In this document: positions 49,712 to 52,996 of the stretch, one piece after another
Layout of the letters: the number at the start of each line of letters is the position of its first letter
Position numbering within the stretch: the first letter of the stretch is position 1
NCBI RefSeq assembly: GCF_018474015.1
Contig: NZ_JAHCSG010000009.1
Coordinates: 1 to 52,996 of the forward strand
DNA from: Williamsia sp. CHRR-6
Lineage (GTDB): Bacteria > Actinomycetota > Actinomycetes > Mycobacteriales > Mycobacteriaceae
Reading direction: 5' to 3'
DNA length: 52,996 nt
Position numbers and translations under genes: made by a program
Notes under the pieces: generated by a model
The model's database searches: none
What the model saw: only the letters and a program-made list of their open reading frames with translations
What the model was told of the DNA's origin: nothing

Positions 49712-49863
49712 GTCCACCACGCTAACCGGCCGCCCCCGCCCGCCGGCCATACAACTCCCGCGTGGCGACGAGCCGCCGACAGGCTCCGCCCGCCGGCGGT
49801 GTCGCTGGCGCGACAAGGACCGGGCCTGGCGGCCCGGGCTGATGCCCCACGAGGCAGCGGCGG

Positions 49864-50350
49864 CTACGCCGCCGCCGTCTCCACCACCAACAGCCGGCCG
49901 GGAGGAACTGTCATGTAACCCGTTCCGTCAACGTCAACCGACAGCACCCAACCAGCGATGGCCGCGCGAGTGGCGTCCTCGTCGACCTCCAGATCAGCGT
50001 CGCCGTGCAACAACCACTGAGTCGTCGTGTATGCGACAGGATTACGGACCTGTGCAACCGGCGTCGGCAGTCCGATCAACGACTCGAGCTCGGGAGCCGG
50101 GGACAAGTTGAACCACACCCGAGTCGACTTCCGTTTTCCCAGCTGCGATTCCGCGAAGTCGAAGTCAGCGCGCGCGACGTACATGACCGTCTTGTCCCGC
50201 TGATCGACCGCGACGAGGTGATCGACGCGCAGAGCGGACCACCTCGGAGATGTCTTGACCAGCGTCGATGTTCTTCAAACCGTTGTCCTCGGAGATGAAG
50301 ACGAAGATCGTCTCGCCGTCCGCGTCGTACGTGGTCGCCTCGCTCACCAC
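49864..50350 (-). pseudogene. Frameshifted hypothetical gene
   Basis: Two frames that read as one protein: from GTG 50350 or 50347, VVSEATTYDADGETIFVFIS..., DISEVVRS, then near 50240 a shift into RVDHLVAVDQRDKTVMYVARADFDFAES and on to 49864. Removing one base restores about 160 residues. The downstream part could be made alone from ATG 50184. TATAGA 9 bp before GTG 50350 suggests a near-leaderless start. Family not recognised. Confidence 0.55.
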
Positions 50351-50639
50351 GAATCCGCTTCTATAGCAGATACATGATCTATCCATCGAGTACATCTTTT
50401 AACCTCAGTGCTGCCGCGTCCCTGGCGACCTCCCGGGCAAACGCCGCTCCCGCCCAGCGCCCTGGCCTGGTGTTGCGGTCGAGGTGGCCGCCGGGCGTCA
50501 CCTGTGGTGGTCAGGAAGGGCTGGCGTGCTACGTGTGACAGCAACGCCCCTGAGGCGGAACTGCGTTCGAGAGTGTGTGGAGCGTGTCGGGTTCCTGCCA
50601 GACTGCAGTGACGCCTCACCCTTCCGAACGGACCGCAAC
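50351..50639. other. Non-coding gap
   Basis: 289 bp between divergent genes. Apart from the minus-strand -10 (TATAGA) close to 50360-50370 I see no promoter, repeat or gene. Frames open here read into the UPF0489 gene but lack coding character before 50640. Confidence 0.4.
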
Positions 50640-51410
50640 GTGACCCCCTCCTCCCGCCCGTCCATAGCGCCCCAGCGCGTCCTCGACATCGACCTGGACT
50701 TTTTCGTCACCCCGCCCGTGCACTTTGCCACCAGCGACGGCCCCCGGCCGTCGTCGGAGGACCACTCGGTCTGGCCGCTCGCCCACGCCACACGATTCCT
50801 CCGCGACACGTGCGGCGTGACCCAGAAGCTCCCCGGATTCGTTACCACAACCCACGATCAACTGTTCTTCCAGTGGCGCGATGCCCTCGAGCGAGACATC
50901 CTCACCCCTCCGTTCCACGTCACCCATCTCGACGCACACGCCGATCTAGGACTGGGCGAGAACGGGTACACGTACCTGATGACCGAACTGCTGTTCACGC
51001 CGCCTACTGATCGGCCGTACGCGGTTCAACCCGACGGGCGGACCGGCATCACCGAAGGCAGCTTCCTGCTGTACGCCATCGGATGCCGATGGATCAGCGA
51101 CCTCACCTACGTATACGGGGACGGCGGCGGAAGCGACGAGCTGCCGTACGCGATGAAGTCATTCGATGCCCGCGCCGACGAGATCCAGCTTCCGGCAATC
51201 CGACCGGAAGAATTCAGGAGATCGAGCACGAGCGGTCAGCCGCCCGAGGCGGAATCCCACGAACCGGCCATCCCCTACCACTCAACGCACGCTGAGCGCT
51301 TCGTCACGACCGAACCCTACGACTTCATCTGCCTGACAAAGTCTCCCGGCTTCACCCCGCCGACCGCAGACCCGCTATTCGACCTAATCCTCAGCGAGTT
51401 CTTCGCATAA
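50640..51410 (+). CDS. UPF0489-family protein
   Basis: A 256-residue protein. Early RVLDIDLDFFVTPPVHF (about 13-29) and FHVTHLDAHADLGLGENGYTY (about 94-113) are the paired Asp/His-rich motifs of UPF0489 proteins, which look like a metal-dependent, arginase/deacetylase-like fold; the D-x-D-x-D and H-x-D-A-H-x-D residues would bind two metals. A later segment (TEPYDFICLTKSPGFTPP) is also conserved in the family. No enzyme activity is known to me. GTG 50640 is chosen because the upstream frame reads as non-coding. Confidence 0.75.
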   Translation: MTPSSRPSIAPQRVLDIDLDFFVTPPVHFATSDGPRPSSEDHSVWPLAHATRFLRDTCGVTQKLPGFVTTTHDQLFFQWRDALERDILTPPFHVTHLDAHADLGLGENGYTYLMTELLFTPPTDRPYAVQPDGRTGITEGSFLLYAIGCRWISDLTYVYGDGGGSDELPYAMKSFDARADEIQLPAIRPEEFRRSSTSGQPPEAESHEPAIPYHSTHAERFVTTEPYDFICLTKSPGFTPPTADPLFDLILSEFFA

Positions 51411-51474
51411 CAAGCCCAAGCCCGTCCCCATTGCCCTCTGTGATGAAGCGGGCTGATGGAATGGACACCGGTGG

Positions 51475-51838
51475 TCAGGAGTTGTGTGCCGCGGCGTAGG
51501 AGTCGCGAATCGGAGTGGGGATTCTCCCCCGGTCAGGAACCTCGATGCCATTCGCGCGCGCCCAGGACCGGATCGCGGCGGCATCATTGACACCCGGAAC
51601 ACGCGCGCCGACAGGGCGAATCGCGGTGCGGCGTGCCACCGACCCGCCGGGACACGTTCAACAGCTGCGCCACGGTAACTGAGTCGTCGCCTGCCTCAAT
51701 CGCAGCGAGACGCTCACTGTTGGTGTCGAATTCGTAGTCCACGCCGCGCCAGGACCAGACCACTGTTGTGGCCTGGTCTGCGGTGATCTTGGTGTCGTCG
51801 AGATCGTCGACGTAGATGGTGTTCACGGTTTGCGCCAT
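51475..51838 (-). pseudogene. lsr2: Frameshifted lsr2 (nucleoid-associated protein)
   Basis: ATG 51838 opens MAQTVNTIYVDDLDDTKITA..., VVWSWRGVDYEFDTNSERL, the N-terminal dimerisation domain of Lsr2. Near 51640 the frame shifts; the other frame gives AAAIRSWARANGIEVPDRGR and IPTPIRDSYAAAHNS, the C-terminal DNA-binding domain with the RGR AT-hook-like motif, to TGA 51475. The 364-bp span is 121 codons plus one base, so a single extra base separates the two halves. As read, the product lacks the DNA-binding domain. Lsr2 is an H-NS-like silencer of A/T-rich foreign genes; plasmid copies can reduce the cost of carriage. Confidence 0.85.
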
Positions 51839-51926
51839 ATGTGATCGCCCCCAATGCTGGTGTCTATCGGTTAGGCCCCCACCCAGTCCGACACGGTACA
51901 GAACAGGCGCACGAGTTCGCCGAAAG

Positions 51927-52352
51927 TCACGACGCCTGGTTGCGGCGGTTCCAGTCCTCGACGTCGGTGGCTTCCTGCTCCCGTCGCACCCTGTCGTCGC
52001 GGCGGGCACGCAACTGTCGGGCGTACTCGGCGGGATCAGAATCGCGCAACGTCAGCCACGTTCTGCACCTCGGACACATATCTGGATCATCGGGGTCCAC
52101 AGATGTCGGCAGGATTACCCGCACACGGGCCCCGCAGACCGCTTCGTAGTGCTCCCAATATGAGCTGAATAGTGGCTCGCGCATCGAATCCAGGACCGTC
52201 AAGGAACGGGTGCGCACCCGGCGATCGGGGTGCACATCGACCGCGTGGACTTCGCCCGGGTCCGCGGGCAGAACCGGGTCGATCTTGTGGTCGACGGGGT
52301 CACGCCGTTCGTCGTAGTGCCGCAACGCTGCCCGCGTCCCGGTGATTCTCAC
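51927..52352 (-). CDS. Hypothetical protein in toxin/antitoxin operon
   Basis: A 141-residue hydrophilic protein. The centre (HYEAVCGARVRVILPTSVD..DMCPRCRTWLTLRDSD) contains three Cys and a His in the spacing of a small zinc-binding site, and the C-terminus is a charged helix (RQLRARRDDRVRREQEATDVEDWNRR). GTG 52352 overlaps the antitoxin stop (GTGA), so it is the third gene of the operon. Function unknown. Confidence 0.65.
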   Translation of the reverse strand: MRITGTRAALRHYDERRDPVDHKIDPVLPADPGEVHAVDVHPDRRVRTRSLTVLDSMREPLFSSYWEHYEAVCGARVRVILPTSVDPDDPDMCPRCRTWLTLRDSDPAEYARQLRARRDDRVRREQEATDVEDWNRRNQAS

Positions 52353-52702
52353 GGTTGCTCGCCCCCGGTCGCGGGCAACGCGACCTCGATGGTCTGCTCC
52401 CCCAATCGTGCTGTCAGCACGACATCCTTCGCGCCCGCCGCCGCCAAGTAACTCGCCAACGTGGACAGCAGCACATCGCCCCTCGACTCCAAACCCGACA
52501 CCGCTGCCTGCTTGATGCCCATTCGTTGGGCCAACTCGGTCTGCGTGAGGTGCGCGGCCTGGCGCACTGCCGCCAGCCCCATGGCGTGCACCCGGTCGGC
52601 CTGGTCCATCTCGACGCGGATCGTCTTCACACGCTCGTTGGTGTCCGGGTCGCTCAGCAACCCCGCCAGCCGATCATTGCCCCGCACGAAACGCTCAGCC
52701 AT
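52349..52702 (-). CDS. XRE-family antitoxin
   Basis: A 117-residue protein with a helix-turn-helix at about residues 48-95 (GLAAVRQAAHLTQTELAQRMGIKQAAVSGLESRGDVLLSTLASYLAAAG), the pattern of HigA-type antitoxins, followed by a short C-terminal strand region. It should neutralise the overlapping toxin and repress the operon at the inverted repeat 256-273. ATG 52702 is chosen; GTG 52705 lies directly before it and overlaps the toxin stop. Confidence 0.82.
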   Translation of the reverse strand: MAERFVRGNDRLAGLLSDPDTNERVKTIRVEMDQADRVHAMGLAAVRQAAHLTQTELAQRMGIKQAAVSGLESRGDVLLSTLASYLAAAGAKDVVLTARLGEQTIEVALPATGGEQP

Positions 52703-52996
52703 CACCGCTCACCTCTCTCGTCCTTGGTCTGCATCAACCACGCTTCCACTGCTGCGTCGGCCCGCGGCCCGACGCTGTCGTAGAACACATCACCCATCCG
52801 CGCCTTGTCGCCGGCGAACAGTGCCACCACCGCCCGGTTGTCGTCGGTGAACCACACGATCAGCCGCACGGCGATCCCCTGCCGAAACGGATGCGACACC
52901 CGCCAGACCGGGAACCGACGCGACTGGCGTACACGCTTCAACGTCGCCGTCTCCTCGGTCGGCGGCGCGTCGAGCTCGTCGAGCACCTGCAACTCC
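52702..52996 (-). CDS. Toxin of toxin/antitoxin pair, 3' part
   Basis: The C-terminal part of the 132-residue toxin whose start is at 231 in the left end of the window. This part carries the basic core (KRVRQSRRFPVWRVSHPFRQ) and strands expected of a RelE/HigB-type fold. The frame runs off the right edge and is completed by bases 128-231 after circular joining. The stop overlaps the antitoxin start. Confidence 0.75.
   Translation of the reverse strand, partial: ELQVLDELDAPPTEETATLKRVRQSRRFPVWRVSHPFRQGIAVRLIVWFTDDNRAVVALFAGDKARMGDVFYDSVGPRADAAVEAWLMQTKDERGER
52870..52996. repeat. Terminal direct repeat, copy at right end
   Basis: Identical to bases 1-127; see the left-end copy. The unique circular length is 52,869 bp. 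Confidence 0.95.

Overview
The window is high-GC DNA with a mobilisation and conjugation region, two partition systems and a cargo of small regulatory, defence and toxin genes. The first 127 bases are repeated exactly as the last 127 bases (52870-52996), so this is almost certainly one complete circular plasmid of about 52,869 bp, and the gene cut by the window ends can be rejoined. WhiB, Lsr2, NrdH, DUF4192, DUF4913, DUF2637, SCO6880-type secretion proteins and a secreted cutinase point to a mycolic-acid actinobacterium (Gordonia/Rhodococcus/Williamsia-like Mycobacteriales). This host assignment is inference from gene content. I saw no tRNA, rRNA, CRISPR array or insertion sequence.

Layout. 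52996-51475 and 1-231 (minus): toxin/antitoxin operon and a frameshifted lsr2. 303-5871 (plus): ardC antirestriction gene, small genes, nrdH, a DnaB-N-like protein, whiB and a VbhA/Fic pair; two of these transcription units begin with a large imperfect-hairpin repeat, and a third copy lies before a DUF4192 gene at 48.3 kb. 10333-5879 (minus): a leftward set of coiled-coil, membrane and secreted proteins probably tied to transfer. 10.4-15.0 kb: oriT candidate, mobC, relaxase, a long accessory protein and a CPBP membrane protein. 15.05-17.46 kb: a decayed AlbA_2-type gene and an ApeA-like HEPN protein. 32.7-17.5 kb (minus): type IV secretion locus, from cutinase and VirB1-like hydrolase through pilin-like, VirB8-like, VirB6-like, SCO6880 and VirB4-like proteins to the VirD4 coupling protein. 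33.0-36.7 kb: a cassette of two HTH proteins, an ImmA/IrrE-type protease, a seven-helix membrane protein and a methyltransferase. 37.3-39.3 kb: primase-like replication protein. 39.3-42.7 kb: two separate ParA plus ribbon-helix-helix partition systems, each preceded by its own array of tetramers on an 8-bp period. 42.8-51.4 kb: DUF2637, TetR, a DNA-methylase/endonuclease pair with a broken endonuclease, DUF6461, DUF4192, UPF0489 and small genes.

How it fits together. Replication by the primase-like Rep and segregation by two ParA systems keep the plasmid stable, helped by the toxin/antitoxin and Fic modules. Relaxase, MobC, VirD4 and the secretion locus should make it self-transmissible; the cutinase and VirB1-like enzyme could open the mycolate and peptidoglycan layers. 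The most interesting observations are the three-copy hairpin element, which may be a single-stranded-DNA promoter firing antirestriction-type genes on entry, and the two phased centromere arrays.
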